This document shows positions 23,655 to 33,278 of a DNA stretch of 64,000 nt, piece after piece. The notes below the pieces were generated by a model that saw only the letters and a program-made list of their open reading frames with translations, did not search any database and was not told the origin of the DNA. The translations under genes were made by a program, and so were the position numbers. Source of the DNA: Vibrio neptunius (GTDB taxonomy: Bacteria > Pseudomonadota > Gammaproteobacteria > Enterobacterales > Vibrionaceae); assembly GCF_000967495.1 (NCBI RefSeq), contig NZ_JXXU01000043.1, positions 62,001 to 126,000 of the forward strand, given 5' to 3'. How positions within the stretch are numbered: the first letter of the stretch is position 1; each line of letters starts with the position of its first letter.

Positions 23655-24803
23655 TCACTGATCCATATGGATAACAGTACGGATGCTCTTACCTTCGTGC
23701 ATTAGGTCAAAGGCTTCATTGACTGCGTCGAGGCCCATAGTGTGGGTAATGAATTCTTGAAGGCCAAATTCACCCGCCATGTAGCGTTCAACAATCTCTG
23801 GAAGCTCAGAGCGACCCTTAACCCCACCAAACGCACTACCACGCCATACGCGGCCAGTGACTAGTTGGAATGGACGAGTTGAGATCTCTTGGCCTGCGCC
23901 CGCAACACCGATGATTACCGACTCGCCCCAGCCTTTGTGACAACATTCAAGCGCTTGACGCATCACATTGACGTTACCGATACACTCGAATGAGTAATCT
24001 ACGCCTCCATCGGTCATTTCAACAATGACTTCCTGAATTGGTTTCTCGAATTTCTGGGGGTTGATGACGTCTGTCGCGCCAAGTTGTTTTGCTAGGTCAA
24101 ACTTACTCTCGTTGATATCGATGCCTATGATGCGGCTGGCACCAGCCATACGTGCACCAATGATTGCAGATAGGCCGATACCGCCTAGGCCGAAGATAGC
24201 AACCGTGTCTCCTTTCTGTACTTTAGCCGTGTTCAGTACTGCGCCCATACCAGTTGTGACACCACAACCTAGAAGACAGACTTCTTCAAGTGGTGCTTCT
24301 TTATTCACTTTTGCCAATGAGATTTCTGGAAGAACCGTGTACTCAGAGAAAGTGGAACAACCCATGTAGTGGAAAATGGTTTCACCGTTGATAGAGAAGC
24401 GGCTTGTACCATCTGGCATCAGCCCTTTACCCTGAGTTTCACGTACTGCCTGACATAGGTTAGTTTTACCTGAAGTACAGAATTTACACTCACCACACTC
24501 AGCAGTGTATAAAGGAATAACGTGGTCGCCAACTTCAACGCTGGTGACGCCTTCACCAACCATTTCAACAATACCGCCACCTTCGTGACCAAGAATGGAA
24601 GGGAAGATACCCTCAGGATCATCACCAGAAAGCGTAAAAGCATCAGTGTGACAAACACCAGTTGCAACGATGCGAATCAACACTTCACCTTTTTTAGGCA
24701 GTTGTACATCGACTTCTTCCATTTTTAGCGGTTCACCTGCAGCCCAAGCTACGGCTGCTTTTGATTTGATAAACTCTTGACCCGGTTTGATCTCTAGTGC
24801 CAT
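23655..24803 (-). CDS. frmA: S-(hydroxymethyl)glutathione dehydrogenase (class III alcohol dehydrogenase)
   Basis: 382 residues. It oxidises S-hydroxymethylglutathione, formed from formaldehyde and glutathione, to S-formylglutathione with NAD, and can also reduce S-nitrosoglutathione. Catalytic zinc ligands are seen in GVCHTD and GHEGGG. Structural zinc cysteines are in CGECKFCTSGKTNLC, and the Rossmann motif is GLGGIGLSAI. It is first in the operon with fghA. A LysR gene is divergent across 194 bp and is the likely regulator. Confidence 0.96.
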   Translation of the reverse strand: MALEIKPGQEFIKSKAAVAWAAGEPLKMEEVDVQLPKKGEVLIRIVATGVCHTDAFTLSGDDPEGIFPSILGHEGGGIVEMVGEGVTSVEVGDHVIPLYTAECGECKFCTSGKTNLCQAVRETQGKGLMPDGTSRFSINGETIFHYMGCSTFSEYTVLPEISLAKVNKEAPLEEVCLLGCGVTTGMGAVLNTAKVQKGDTVAIFGLGGIGLSAIIGARMAGASRIIGIDINESKFDLAKQLGATDVINPQKFEKPIQEVIVEMTDGGVDYSFECIGNVNVMRQALECCHKGWGESVIIGVAGAGQEISTRPFQLVTGRVWRGSAFGGVKGRSELPEIVERYMAGEFGLQEFITHTMGLDAVNEAFDLMHEGKSIRTVIHMDQ

Positions 24804-24997
24804 TGGATTTTCCTTGATATTTAATTGTTTTTTATGACGTTGTAAGCGTAGACGAGGAACTCTTCGCTCGCAGCTTCGTTTGGCTAGAGGCTATTTTATA
24901 TATTTCTTTAATGAAGATAATCCCGATTAAATGAAAATGATTTTTACATATTTGTAATAATGATAAACTTGCTGTCCGACTTTTTGGGAGAATTATT

Positions 24998-25882
24998 ATG
25001 GCTAATTGGGATGGCGTGAGTGAATTTGTCGCGGTCGCAGAAACGCAGTCATTTACTACGGCAGCGAAGAGACTCGATACTTCTGTTGCACAGATCAGCA
25101 GGCGTGTTTCTGCGTTGGAAGAAAGACTTGCTGTTAAGCTGCTTAATCGTACAACTCGGAGAGTCTCTATAACTGAAGCGGGGCAGGTATATTACCAACA
25201 GTGCAAACATTTGGTCGAAGGACTAGAGTTAGCCGAGCTTGCCGTGACTCAAATGCAATCCACTCCCAAAGGGTTACTCAAAGTGACTGCACCGGTAACC
25301 TATGGTGAAACACACCTGGCACCACTAATGTTCGATTTTCTTGAGTCTTACCCTCAGGTTGACTTAGAGCTTAACTTAACAAACCAAAAAGTCGATTTGA
25401 TTGAAATGGGTGTGGATGTGGCGATTAGGTTGGGTCGTTTGCAGGATTCCAGCCTAGTAGCGAAACGATTATCTAGCCGTCAACTTTATGTATGCGGTAG
25501 CCCTGAGTATTTAGCACGCTATGGTGAACCACATACTTTATCTGAACTGGAGAATCACCAATGTTTGGTTGGCTCTATTGATTATTGGCGCTTTAAAGAG
25601 AGCAAACGGGAAAAATCGCTGCGTGTTTCCGGACGTATTCATTGTAACTCTGGGTCGGCTTTATTGAATGCGGCTAAGCGCGGGTTAGGTTTAGTTCAGT
25701 TGCCTGATTATTATGTGAGAGAAGGGTTGGATGGTGGCGAACTGATTGAAGTATTGTCTGACTATCGTGACAACAGGGAAGGTATTTGGGCACTTTACCC
25801 TCAGAACAGAAACCTGTCCCCTAAAGTTCGACTTTTGATTGATTTTCTGGCGGATAAACTAGGAGGAAGCATGGGAGTCTAA
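24998..25882 (+). CDS. LysR-family regulator, probable controller of frmA-fghA
   Basis: 294 residues. DNA-binding domain about 1-60 (FVAVAETQSFTTAAKRLDTS, then VAQISRRVSALEERL) and effector domain about 90-290 of the CrgA/DsdC-like group. AGAATTATT-type spacing before ATG 24998 includes GGGAGAA. It is divergent from frmA, which suggests regulation in response to formaldehyde or a related compound (inference). Its 3' end overlaps the end of the convergent MFS gene by 24 bp. Confidence 0.88.
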   Translation: MANWDGVSEFVAVAETQSFTTAAKRLDTSVAQISRRVSALEERLAVKLLNRTTRRVSITEAGQVYYQQCKHLVEGLELAELAVTQMQSTPKGLLKVTAPVTYGETHLAPLMFDFLESYPQVDLELNLTNQKVDLIEMGVDVAIRLGRLQDSSLVAKRLSSRQLYVCGSPEYLARYGEPHTLSELENHQCLVGSIDYWRFKESKREKSLRVSGRIHCNSGSALLNAAKRGLGLVQLPDYYVREGLDGGELIEVLSDYRDNREGIWALYPQNRNLSPKVRLLIDFLADKLGGSMGV

Positions 25883-27694
25883 ATCTGCTTCCTGAATCGA
25901 CTGCTCGACTATTTCCGCGATCTCTTCAGCTCGTTCTGGTGCGGTTTCTGAAACAGCATTGACCCATTCCTCGACGGATTCAGTCAGGTTACTTTCTTCG
26001 CGGTCAGCAGGCCGTAAATTGCTATTGGTTTCCACCATATTTGCTACCAGTTCCTGACTGACTTCGACAAGCTTGTCTGGGTCATGCTCTGCGAGTGTTT
26101 CAATCACTTTGATTGGTGTATTGTCCATAGACTCGGTAATCGCCGCTAGGACAGACATCGCATTCTCGGGCTCTTTTTCCACCAACCATTCAACGAGTTC
26201 TTCTATCTGGTTATCGTCAGATTCCGCTAAACGCTTCGCTATGTCTACGGACAGCTCTGGATTGGTCAAAGTGATAGCTCTGAAAAGCAGAACAGTATCA
26301 ATATTGTCGAGCTGCGCTGCTCGCTCAGCAATAGACACCGCCCATTCCGGTTGTTTGCTAGCAAGACGACGAATAAAATTAATAGCATTGGATGGGTGTG
26401 ATGCCGCTAGCGCTTCGACTTTCTCTAGAGCCTCTTCAACGTAAATCGAACTTTCCTGATATTCAGTTCGTGGGTCTAGGTCTCCGTGAATGGATGCAGG
26501 GGTGTGCATAACAAAACTTTCCTGTTCTTCCACTGGTAGTGCCTCGCGGACTGACATTCGATAAATGGTAAATATGATCAGCCCTAAATCCACCATGATG
26601 AGGAACGTAAACAATGCGCTATCATCTAGTCGCTCCATTAATACTGAAGCAGTGTAAGGGCCTATAATTGACCCGAGTGCGTAAACACACAGTAAGCCGG
26701 ATAAAACTGAGACCAGTTGTGATTTTATCGCACGGTCAAACGTCTCTGAAATGCTTAGAGGATAAAGACAGGCGATCAACCCCATCGTCATTGCAACCAG
26801 AAGCAGTGGTGTGAATGTCCATTGCCATTCAATCGAAACGGGCAAAGCAAAGCTGACCACTGCGAGTGTAAAACAGCCTCCAAGTATGACTTTACGTCGC
26901 TCAAACCGGTCAGATAAATATCCCATGGGTAATTGCAGCAAGATTCCGCCAGCCGTGGCTGCCCCCATGAAAACGGAAAGCTGGAAGCCTGTAATACCAA
27001 TGCCGTCGGCGTAAATGGGCAGCATGTTAGCAACGGTCGAGTATAGGATGCCACACACGAAACAGGTGACAAATCCTAGCGGAGAAAGCAGATAAATGGA
27101 TTTGAGAGGGATGGAATCTGCTTGCTCGATTTCTGGCTCGAACTGAGAAATGAACACCACAGGGGTAACAGAAATACTAAAAAGTACGCCGCATAGAATA
27201 AAAAGCGTGGTTTCATTTGGCGGGGCGATGGCGAGACCAAACTGACCGAGCGTAATCGCACTGAGGATAACCACTTGATTAAAAGCAAGAATTTTTCCAC
27301 GATTGGATTCGGTCGACACACTATTAAACCACGTATCTAAAGTGGTTGTTGCACAAGCAATACAAAAGCCCATCACCGCGCGCATTATTGCCCATATCCA
27401 GACGTCGGAACTCAATCCCATGATAAGAATCGCACTGGCTCCAAGACTGCCGCACATAGCAAAAGTTCGCACTAAGCCGATGTTGCGCAGAATGCGTTTG
27501 GCTAGGATCGCTCCCAGCAGAAATCCGACAGAGTACATGGAGAGGACGAAGCCAATCGACTGGATAGTGATATTAGCCTCTGTAAGCGAAACAGGGAGTA
27601 GGATACCGCTTAAGCCATGGCTTCCCATCAGCAAAAATGAGCTGATGAAGAGTAATGTTAGTGGTCTGAGTGTCGCTGCAATAGTCATAACCAT
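25859..27694 (-). CDS. MFS transporter with a C-terminal helical extension
   Basis: 611 residues. The first about 390 are a 12-segment MFS domain of the YcaD/UhpT-unrelated type (IGFVLSMYSVGFLLGAILAKR; GYLSDRFERRKVILGG carries the MFS loop motif between segments). The final about 200 residues are acidic, helical and non-membrane, with repeated units (ALAASHPSNAINFIRRLASKQPEWAVSIAERAAQLD). They look like alpha-solenoid repeats and likely lie in the cytosol. The substrate is unknown. ATG 27694 has no strong ribosome binding site; ATG 27688 is an alternative. Confidence 0.8.
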   Translation of the reverse strand: MVMTIAATLRPLTLLFISSFLLMGSHGLSGILLPVSLTEANITIQSIGFVLSMYSVGFLLGAILAKRILRNIGLVRTFAMCGSLGASAILIMGLSSDVWIWAIMRAVMGFCIACATTTLDTWFNSVSTESNRGKILAFNQVVILSAITLGQFGLAIAPPNETTLFILCGVLFSISVTPVVFISQFEPEIEQADSIPLKSIYLLSPLGFVTCFVCGILYSTVANMLPIYADGIGITGFQLSVFMGAATAGGILLQLPMGYLSDRFERRKVILGGCFTLAVVSFALPVSIEWQWTFTPLLLVAMTMGLIACLYPLSISETFDRAIKSQLVSVLSGLLCVYALGSIIGPYTASVLMERLDDSALFTFLIMVDLGLIIFTIYRMSVREALPVEEQESFVMHTPASIHGDLDPRTEYQESSIYVEEALEKVEALAASHPSNAINFIRRLASKQPEWAVSIAERAAQLDNIDTVLLFRAITLTNPELSVDIAKRLAESDDNQIEELVEWLVEKEPENAMSVLAAITESMDNTPIKVIETLAEHDPDKLVEVSQELVANMVETNSNLRPADREESNLTESVEEWVNAVSETAPERAEEIAEIVEQSIQEADLDSHASS

Positions 27695-27962
27695 TGATTT
27701 AAAAGCAAAAAAGAGCTATTTACAAGTGAGTTGTAAGTGCAGTGTTGTTATTTGGTTAATAGATGGAACCTGGTATCGGCTCGATGGCTGCTTGGTTGAT
27801 GTGTCATGCTGAGGTGAAATAGCTTAGTTTTTCTATGATCTTGCTTAAGCATCGTGGCCAATAACATTGACAGTCGCTTGTCTCGCTTCTGACATTGAAG
27901 TTCAGTTGTCTCATTATCTTATGCGTGATTAGATTGGTTTCTACCAGACAGAAAAGGTACAG

Positions 27963-29075
27963 ATGAAACTTAAAGTAACGGCTTTTTGTATTGCCACTGT
28001 TGTTGCCCAGCCAAATGCCTTTGCCGCCGAAGAAGTGACAGAAGAGCTTAATAGCCAGACTGTTTACATCGATGAAAGTGACGATTGGGTGAAATTGAAA
28101 TCCGGTGAAGTGCTAAAAGGTGAATTGACTGGAACTGTTAAAAAGGAATCAAACTCTTACGATCAAGAAATCGAGTTCGACAGTGATGATCTTGGCGATC
28201 AGGAAATTGAACTCGAAGATGTATCTGTGCTTGAAACGGCAAGTTATTTCACTATTCGTACAGCTGACGGTGATATTCATGATGGTTATTTGTCTATTCG
28301 AGACAACAAACTCTATCTAAAAAAAGGCGATCAGGAGCAGTCTTTTCCAGTAGCTCAAGTGGTTTCCATTTATCGAGGGGCTGAAAAGGACTCTGACTAT
28401 TGGACCGCTGACTTGTTCCTTGGCCTAGATATTAGCAAAGGTAACACTGATGAGTTTTCAATGCTGGGTGAAGTCGAGGCTGAGCGAAATACGGTCGAAT
28501 CTAGAACCAAGCTAAATGCACGTCATGAGGTGTCTGAATCCAACAAAGAAAAAACGGCTCAGAAGAGCCAGTTTGACGGCTCTTACGATATTTATATCAA
28601 CAACCGACTTTTTTTCAGACCAATCAAGTTTTCAGCACTGAGTGACGAATTTCAAAACTTGGAATATCAAGTCAATGCTTCAATGCAAGTGGGCTATTTT
28701 TTCGTTGCTAACACGGATGCAGAATGGGACGTGTCGATTGGCCCAGGTATGCAATACAGTGAGTTCTCGACCGTAGCAGCCGGAGAGGAAGATAGTGCCA
28801 GTAGTACGATTTTAACCTTGGAATCGAACTTTGAGTATGAATTGACTAAGGACATCGATTTCAACTATACCTATAACCTTGACTGGGCAAGTAATGATGC
28901 GGGTGGTATGCGCCATAAAAATGATCTTGGGTTTGATATCGACGTGGTAGGTGACCTAGAGTTCAGTATCAAAGCCAGCTGGGAACACGTATCTCAAACC
29001 AAGGCAGATTCAGACGGTGTCGTACCGGAAAACGATGACTATAAAATCAATTTTGGTCTGAGTTATGAAATCTAA
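27963..29075 (+). CDS. DUF481 (YdiY-like) outer-membrane protein
   Basis: 370 residues. Signal peptide about 1-22 (ends NAFAA). Residues about 35-130 hold SH3-like beta segments (DWVKLKSGEVLKGELTGT; IRTADGDIHDGYLSIR). The rest is an outer-membrane beta-barrel domain (DUF481) with alternating aromatic strands, ending LSYEI, a plausible barrel C-terminus. E. coli YdiY has been called salt-induced. AAGG precedes ATG 27963. It is divergent from the MFS gene. Exact function unknown. Confidence 0.85.
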   Translation: MKLKVTAFCIATVVAQPNAFAAEEVTEELNSQTVYIDESDDWVKLKSGEVLKGELTGTVKKESNSYDQEIEFDSDDLGDQEIELEDVSVLETASYFTIRTADGDIHDGYLSIRDNKLYLKKGDQEQSFPVAQVVSIYRGAEKDSDYWTADLFLGLDISKGNTDEFSMLGEVEAERNTVESRTKLNARHEVSESNKEKTAQKSQFDGSYDIYINNRLFFRPIKFSALSDEFQNLEYQVNASMQVGYFFVANTDAEWDVSIGPGMQYSEFSTVAAGEEDSASSTILTLESNFEYELTKDIDFNYTYNLDWASNDAGGMRHKNDLGFDIDVVGDLEFSIKASWEHVSQTKADSDGVVPENDDYKINFGLSYEI

Positions 29076-29085
29076 TCAAACCAAA

Positions 29086-29109
29086 AAGCGAAGCTAGGTC
29101 GCTTCGCTT
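29086..29109. terminator. Terminator between DUF481 gene and viuB
   Basis: AAGCGAAGC (29086-29094) pairs with GCTTCGCTT (29101-29109). A-rich before and T-containing after, so it can serve both convergent genes. Confidence 0.8.
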
Positions 29110-29115
29110 GTTTGA

Positions 29116-29886
29116 TTATTGATTCTCGTCTGCGTCTTGCCGTTTGATGACTTTATGGCCGTCTTCTGAGACGCCCTTTTTCCAATAGCTACTGATGTAG
29201 ATATTTTCACGCTCTACTTCCTTTTCATTGCGGAAGTACTGTCTTAGTTGGCGCATTGAATCAAATTCACATGCACACCACACAGATACTTCGCCTTCCA
29301 GCCAAGGCAAGCCTTGGGTTTGTTCAGCAAGAGACTGTGAGGCATCAAGCCAAATAATCTTGATGTTTTCTGGTGCATTAATCGGCTGGCGGTCTTGTTC
29401 TGAATCGACTTGAATAACCGCATAACCGATAGCCTGTTCAGGTAGACTTTGAATTTTAACGCTCAAAGCTGGCAAAGCGGTCATATCGGCGACCATAAAG
29501 AACCAGTCAGCCTCAAGGTTCATCGTAGAGATCGAACCAGGCCCCGCGATAGAAATTACATCACCAACCTGAGCGCTCATTGCCCAACGTGCGGCAAAAC
29601 CACACTGCAAATCTTCCGTGATGTGGCGAACAAAGTCGACTTCAAGGGTAGAGGATACGGGGTCAAACTGACGAATAGTGTAAGTTCGCATCACTGGACG
29701 TTGTTCTTCGCCTAGTTGAGTTAAATCGGTACCACCTTCTTGATTAAATAAGAGTTTGATGTAGCCGCCGATACAGTCGACTGGAAATTCAGCTAACTCG
29801 GAGCCATGCAACGTAATCCGTTGCATGTTTGGCGTAATAGTCTGTGTTGACTGGACGGTGAGTTGTTTTGCTGATGGCTTATTCAT
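29116..29886 (-). CDS. viuB: Siderophore-interacting flavoprotein (ViuB/YqjH family)
   Basis: 256 residues. This family releases iron from ferric siderophores by NAD(P)H-dependent reduction in the cytoplasm. The FAD motif RTYTIR (about 67-72) and VDFVRH, then GDVISIAGPG, match the FAD-binding domain. The C-terminal NAD(P)H part ends with the SIP hallmark YISSYWKKG. A Fur-like sequence lies just upstream. It follows the LysE gene on the same strand, 96 bp away. The ViuB label is by family, not by proven substrate. Confidence 0.85.
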   Translation of the reverse strand: MNKPSAKQLTVQSTQTITPNMQRITLHGSELAEFPVDCIGGYIKLLFNQEGGTDLTQLGEEQRPVMRTYTIRQFDPVSSTLEVDFVRHITEDLQCGFAARWAMSAQVGDVISIAGPGSISTMNLEADWFFMVADMTALPALSVKIQSLPEQAIGYAVIQVDSEQDRQPINAPENIKIIWLDASQSLAEQTQGLPWLEGEVSVWCACEFDSMRQLRQYFRNEKEVERENIYISSYWKKGVSEDGHKVIKRQDADENQ

Positions 29887-29896
29887 ATTTCTACTC

Positions 29897-29909
29897 GATA
29901 ACTATTCTC
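29897..29909 (-). promoter_or_regulatory. Candidate Fur-like box upstream of viuB
   Basis: On the minus strand GAGAATAGTTATC matches GATAATnATTATC at all but two defined positions. It lies about 11-23 bp upstream of viuB, consistent with iron repression, but a degenerate AT-rich match can arise by chance. Confidence 0.4.
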
Positions 29910-29982
29910 TTTCGCATTTAGACTAACAGCTCTTTCATCGGCGAGACAGTATCTTTAACAATATTTACATTGGAATGCCTGC

Positions 29983-30567
29983 TTACAGCATCGGTAAGGT
30001 TGAACCAACCAATAGCGCAGCCATCAGCATATTGAAACTTCTCACTCTTATATTGCTTGTTAACCAGCGCTGGAGTTCTCGCCCTGCAATGATCCAGAAG
30101 CTTCCTGATGGGAAATTGACTAATAAGAAGGTTGAGGCGATGATAGATAGCTCCAGCCAACCGCCGCCGTTACTGTACAAAGTGACGGAGCTGAGTGCCA
30201 TGGACCAACCTTTGGGGTTCACCCATTGAAAACTGGCTGCGGCCAAAAAAGTCATTGGCTTAAAGTTTTCGACGTCCTTTGCTTTGCCGCTCAGGGCGAT
30301 TTTAATCGCTAGGTAACCTAGGTATGCTAGGCTGACATACTTAAGAATTTTGTGAGTAACAGGGTAGGCTTCAAAAAGACCAGTCAACCCAATACCGACC
30401 AACATCACCATGAAGGCAAACCCAAAAGCCACCCCTGACATATGGGGTAACGTTCGTTTATAGCCCACATTTGCGCCTGATGTCATCAGCATGATGTTGT
30501 TAGGTCCCGGAGTGAAGGTCGAGACAAAGGCAAAGAGCACCAGAGCGCTCAGTTGTTCTAATTCCAT
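29983..30567 (-). CDS. LysE/RhtB-family exporter
   Basis: 194 residues, six hydrophobic segments. The hallmark TPGPNNIMLMTSGANVGYKRT is at the N-terminus, and QWVNPKGWSMALS matches the NPK motif. It is an inner-membrane exporter of amino acids or small metabolites. It is divergent from an Lrp-family gene (30714), a common pairing in which the Lrp protein controls the exporter in response to amino acids (inference). The substrate is not readable. Confidence 0.88.
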   Translation of the reverse strand: MELEQLSALVLFAFVSTFTPGPNNIMLMTSGANVGYKRTLPHMSGVAFGFAFMVMLVGIGLTGLFEAYPVTHKILKYVSLAYLGYLAIKIALSGKAKDVENFKPMTFLAAASFQWVNPKGWSMALSSVTLYSNGGGWLELSIIASTFLLVNFPSGSFWIIAGRELQRWLTSNIRVRSFNMLMAALLVGSTLPML

Positions 30568-30713
30568 AATAATATCCCTTAATCTATTGGGTGGAAAAGA
30601 TTGCTAAATTCAATAAATTGTCTGACCGGTCAAGTTCTATAATAGGTGGATTAGAGCGCAATTTTGTGCTTTTATTCGAACCTTAGGCGTAAATTGCACA
30701 ATAGGGAGGCGTT

Positions 30714-31154
30714 ATGGACAGATTTGACGAAAGAATATTGCTTGAGCTTAAAAGTGACGGGAAAATAGCCAATGTAACACTTGCTGAAAGAATTGGTTTA
30801 TCTGCTTCGGCGACATTAAGACGGGTACAAGAACTCGAACGGCAGGGAATGATTAAAGGTTACCGAGCTGTTCTTGACCGAACCCAGATGGGTGTTGGTT
30901 TTATCGCATATGTGTCGGTCGGGTTAGCGAGCCATCGTCGGCAAGCCCAGCTCGAGTTTGAGCAGCATGTTCGGTTTGTCGATCAAGTTGTTGAATGCCA
31001 CAATATCACGGGTGCAAATGAATACTTGTTGCGGGTCGAAACTGAAGATCTAACCAGTTATAAAAAATTTCATGCCGATGTATTAGGTGAGTGCGCTCAG
31101 GTCAATGCAATTACGACTATGGTGGTAATGGATTCTCCTAAAGATCAAAGGTAA
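30714..31154 (+). CDS. Lrp/AsnC-family transcriptional regulator
   Basis: 146 residues. Helix-turn-helix about 1-60 (FDERILLELKSDGKIANVTLAERI, then LSASATLRRVQELERQG) and ligand-binding RAM domain about 65-140. GGGAGG lies 5 nt before ATG 30714. It is divergent from the LysE exporter gene, so it probably regulates that gene in response to an amino acid. Confidence 0.9.
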   Translation: MDRFDERILLELKSDGKIANVTLAERIGLSASATLRRVQELERQGMIKGYRAVLDRTQMGVGFIAYVSVGLASHRRQAQLEFEQHVRFVDQVVECHNITGANEYLLRVETEDLTSYKKFHADVLGECAQVNAITTMVVMDSPKDQR

Positions 31155-31430
31155 TTAAACAGGCGTATGATTTAATATTCTGAGTTGATTGTAAAACATA
31201 TTGATAACAAGGAATGTCATATATCTTTATGAAAGACTTGTTGTCTAAACAATGAAATGGAGTCGACGTTCTATTCTAAATGTTGATGGGCAAAGACACT
31301 TTTAGTGTGCAGTACCTTTCTGATAAATAAGTATAAAATATCTATAAATTCGTCCAACCTGTCATTGTGCCGATAGTTATTAGTCTATAAAGAGCGATAT
31401 TAGATTAATTCCACATAAGGGATCGAAACA

Positions 31431-33035
31431 GTGACTTCGCTCTTAAACAACATGTCTATTCGTGCTCAGGTTCTCTCCCCTGTCATATTGGCAGCGATTT
31501 TATTATTGCTCTCTTTTGGAGTGACCAATAATAATTTAGCCAATGTGCAGAAAAACTCTGTAGTGAATGCTCAATCTTTGATTTTCTATAAAGATACCTT
31601 ATCCAAAATTGATGATGAACTGTACTCATTGCGTATGCTGCCTATTGACGCTGAAAACCAAGTTCAAGTCGAAGAGAGGATAGCGCAGATAGAAGCTTAT
31701 TTGTCGATGTTGATGGAGAGGAAAACGTTTGCTGAGGATATCGAGAAGATCCGTGAAGCGTTAGCTCGCTATGTCGCACTGTCAACCCAATTCTTTGACG
31801 TCGTGAGGCAAGGGGAAAGTGGTACTGCCGATGAACCCCAGCAACAGACTTTCATTACTCAGCTCGGCGCTAATGTCGATGAGATGACGAAATTGCTCAA
31901 GGAGATGTCGAAAAAGATTGTACACTTCTCAGGGGTGATGACAGCAGAAAACCAGGCCAACTACCAAACAGTTCAAAATACGGCAGCCATTATGGTATTT
32001 ACCCTGTTGGTTTTGTCTCTACTCTTAGCTTGGTGGTTGTCGGGTATTATTGTGAAGCCGATATTGACGCTGCGCACGGCGGTAAGCAACGTCGCGGAGG
32101 GTGATATAAGAGTATCTTTAGACGTTAAAGGACGTAATGAAATTGCCCAATTGAGTCGAGATGTTAACAAAACAGTCAGTCGGTTACATTCGACCGTGCA
32201 AGCGCTGCGACAGACAAGTGAAGAAGTGTCTACCGCCTCCACACAATTGACTTCTGCTCTGGGAAAAACCGAAAATAATGCCCAGTTAGAGTTGAAGGAG
32301 ATTGAATATGTTGTGGCTGCAGTCGCTCAATTGACTGGCGCTTCTCAGCATTTAAGCGGTAATGTGCAATTAGCAGACACCACTGCTCAGCAAGCGGATC
32401 AATTGGCTCAGTCAGGGTTGAATGTGTTTCAACAAAGTCATCAAGTGAATCAACAGATGAGTAAATCTCTTGGCAGTGCAGCAGAGGTGATACACATACT
32501 GAAAAAAGAATCAGAAAATATTAATGTTGTGGTGGAGGTAATAAAGAATGTCTCAGAACAAACCAACTTATTAGCACTGAATGCCGCCATTGAGGCGGCG
32601 AGAGCTGGCGAACTTGGTCGCGGGTTCGCTGTAGTTGCAGATGAAGTTCGGATGCTGGCTGGGCGCACTCAGGAATCAACCACTAAGATTCAAAGCATCA
32701 TAGAAGATATCCAGCACCAAGCTAATTTGGCCAACGAACGTATGCAGAGCAGCCTAGATTTGTTAGCCAGTAGTAACAGTCATTCACATCAAGTCAGTGA
32801 AGCTTTGACGGGCATAACGCAATCAGTGTCCGACATCAATCAACTCAACATGAAAGTTTCCACCGCGACTGAACAGAACTCTCTGGTAGCTCAGAATATT
32901 AACGATAACATTACAACGATGCTATCTCTGGTTTGCGAAAACGTAGAAGCAACGAGCCAAAGTACTAACGCTAGCACGACCTTATCTAAATTGGTGGAGA
33001 AACAGAAAACTAAACTCGATTTCTTTAAGCTTTAA
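31431..33035 (+). CDS. Methyl-accepting chemotaxis protein
   Basis: 534 residues from GTG 31431 (AAGGGA upstream). First membrane segment about 15-32, a periplasmic helical sensor of about 150 residues, a second segment about 185-205, then HAMP (VKPILTLRTAVSNVAEGD). The signalling domain hairpin tip NVSEQTNLLALNAAIEAARAGELGRGFAVVADEVR lies at about 375-415. It probably senses a small ligand and controls flagellar motors through CheA/CheW. Ligand unknown. It stands alone. Confidence 0.93.
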   Translation: MTSLLNNMSIRAQVLSPVILAAILLLLSFGVTNNNLANVQKNSVVNAQSLIFYKDTLSKIDDELYSLRMLPIDAENQVQVEERIAQIEAYLSMLMERKTFAEDIEKIREALARYVALSTQFFDVVRQGESGTADEPQQQTFITQLGANVDEMTKLLKEMSKKIVHFSGVMTAENQANYQTVQNTAAIMVFTLLVLSLLLAWWLSGIIVKPILTLRTAVSNVAEGDIRVSLDVKGRNEIAQLSRDVNKTVSRLHSTVQALRQTSEEVSTASTQLTSALGKTENNAQLELKEIEYVVAAVAQLTGASQHLSGNVQLADTTAQQADQLAQSGLNVFQQSHQVNQQMSKSLGSAAEVIHILKKESENINVVVEVIKNVSEQTNLLALNAAIEAARAGELGRGFAVVADEVRMLAGRTQESTTKIQSIIEDIQHQANLANERMQSSLDLLASSNSHSHQVSEALTGITQSVSDINQLNMKVSTATEQNSLVAQNINDNITTMLSLVCENVEATSQSTNASTTLSKLVEKQKTKLDFFKL

Positions 33036-33278
33036 TTGTGTTGTTTATAAGCGTTATTGACGTTTGAGTGGAAAGCAATGATTATTACTTATGAGTTGTT
33101 TTGTGGTTATATTATTGCTGTATATAATATAATTATTGAATGGTTTGTGTTGTGTTAAATTTGAATGAATGTTTATAAATGACAGCAATAAGCCTTCAAT
33201 GCTAAGGGAAATATGATTTTTCCTTGACCAAGAAAACCATCGTTCTAGTATTAGCGGTTACTATGGATAGGACGGTAA

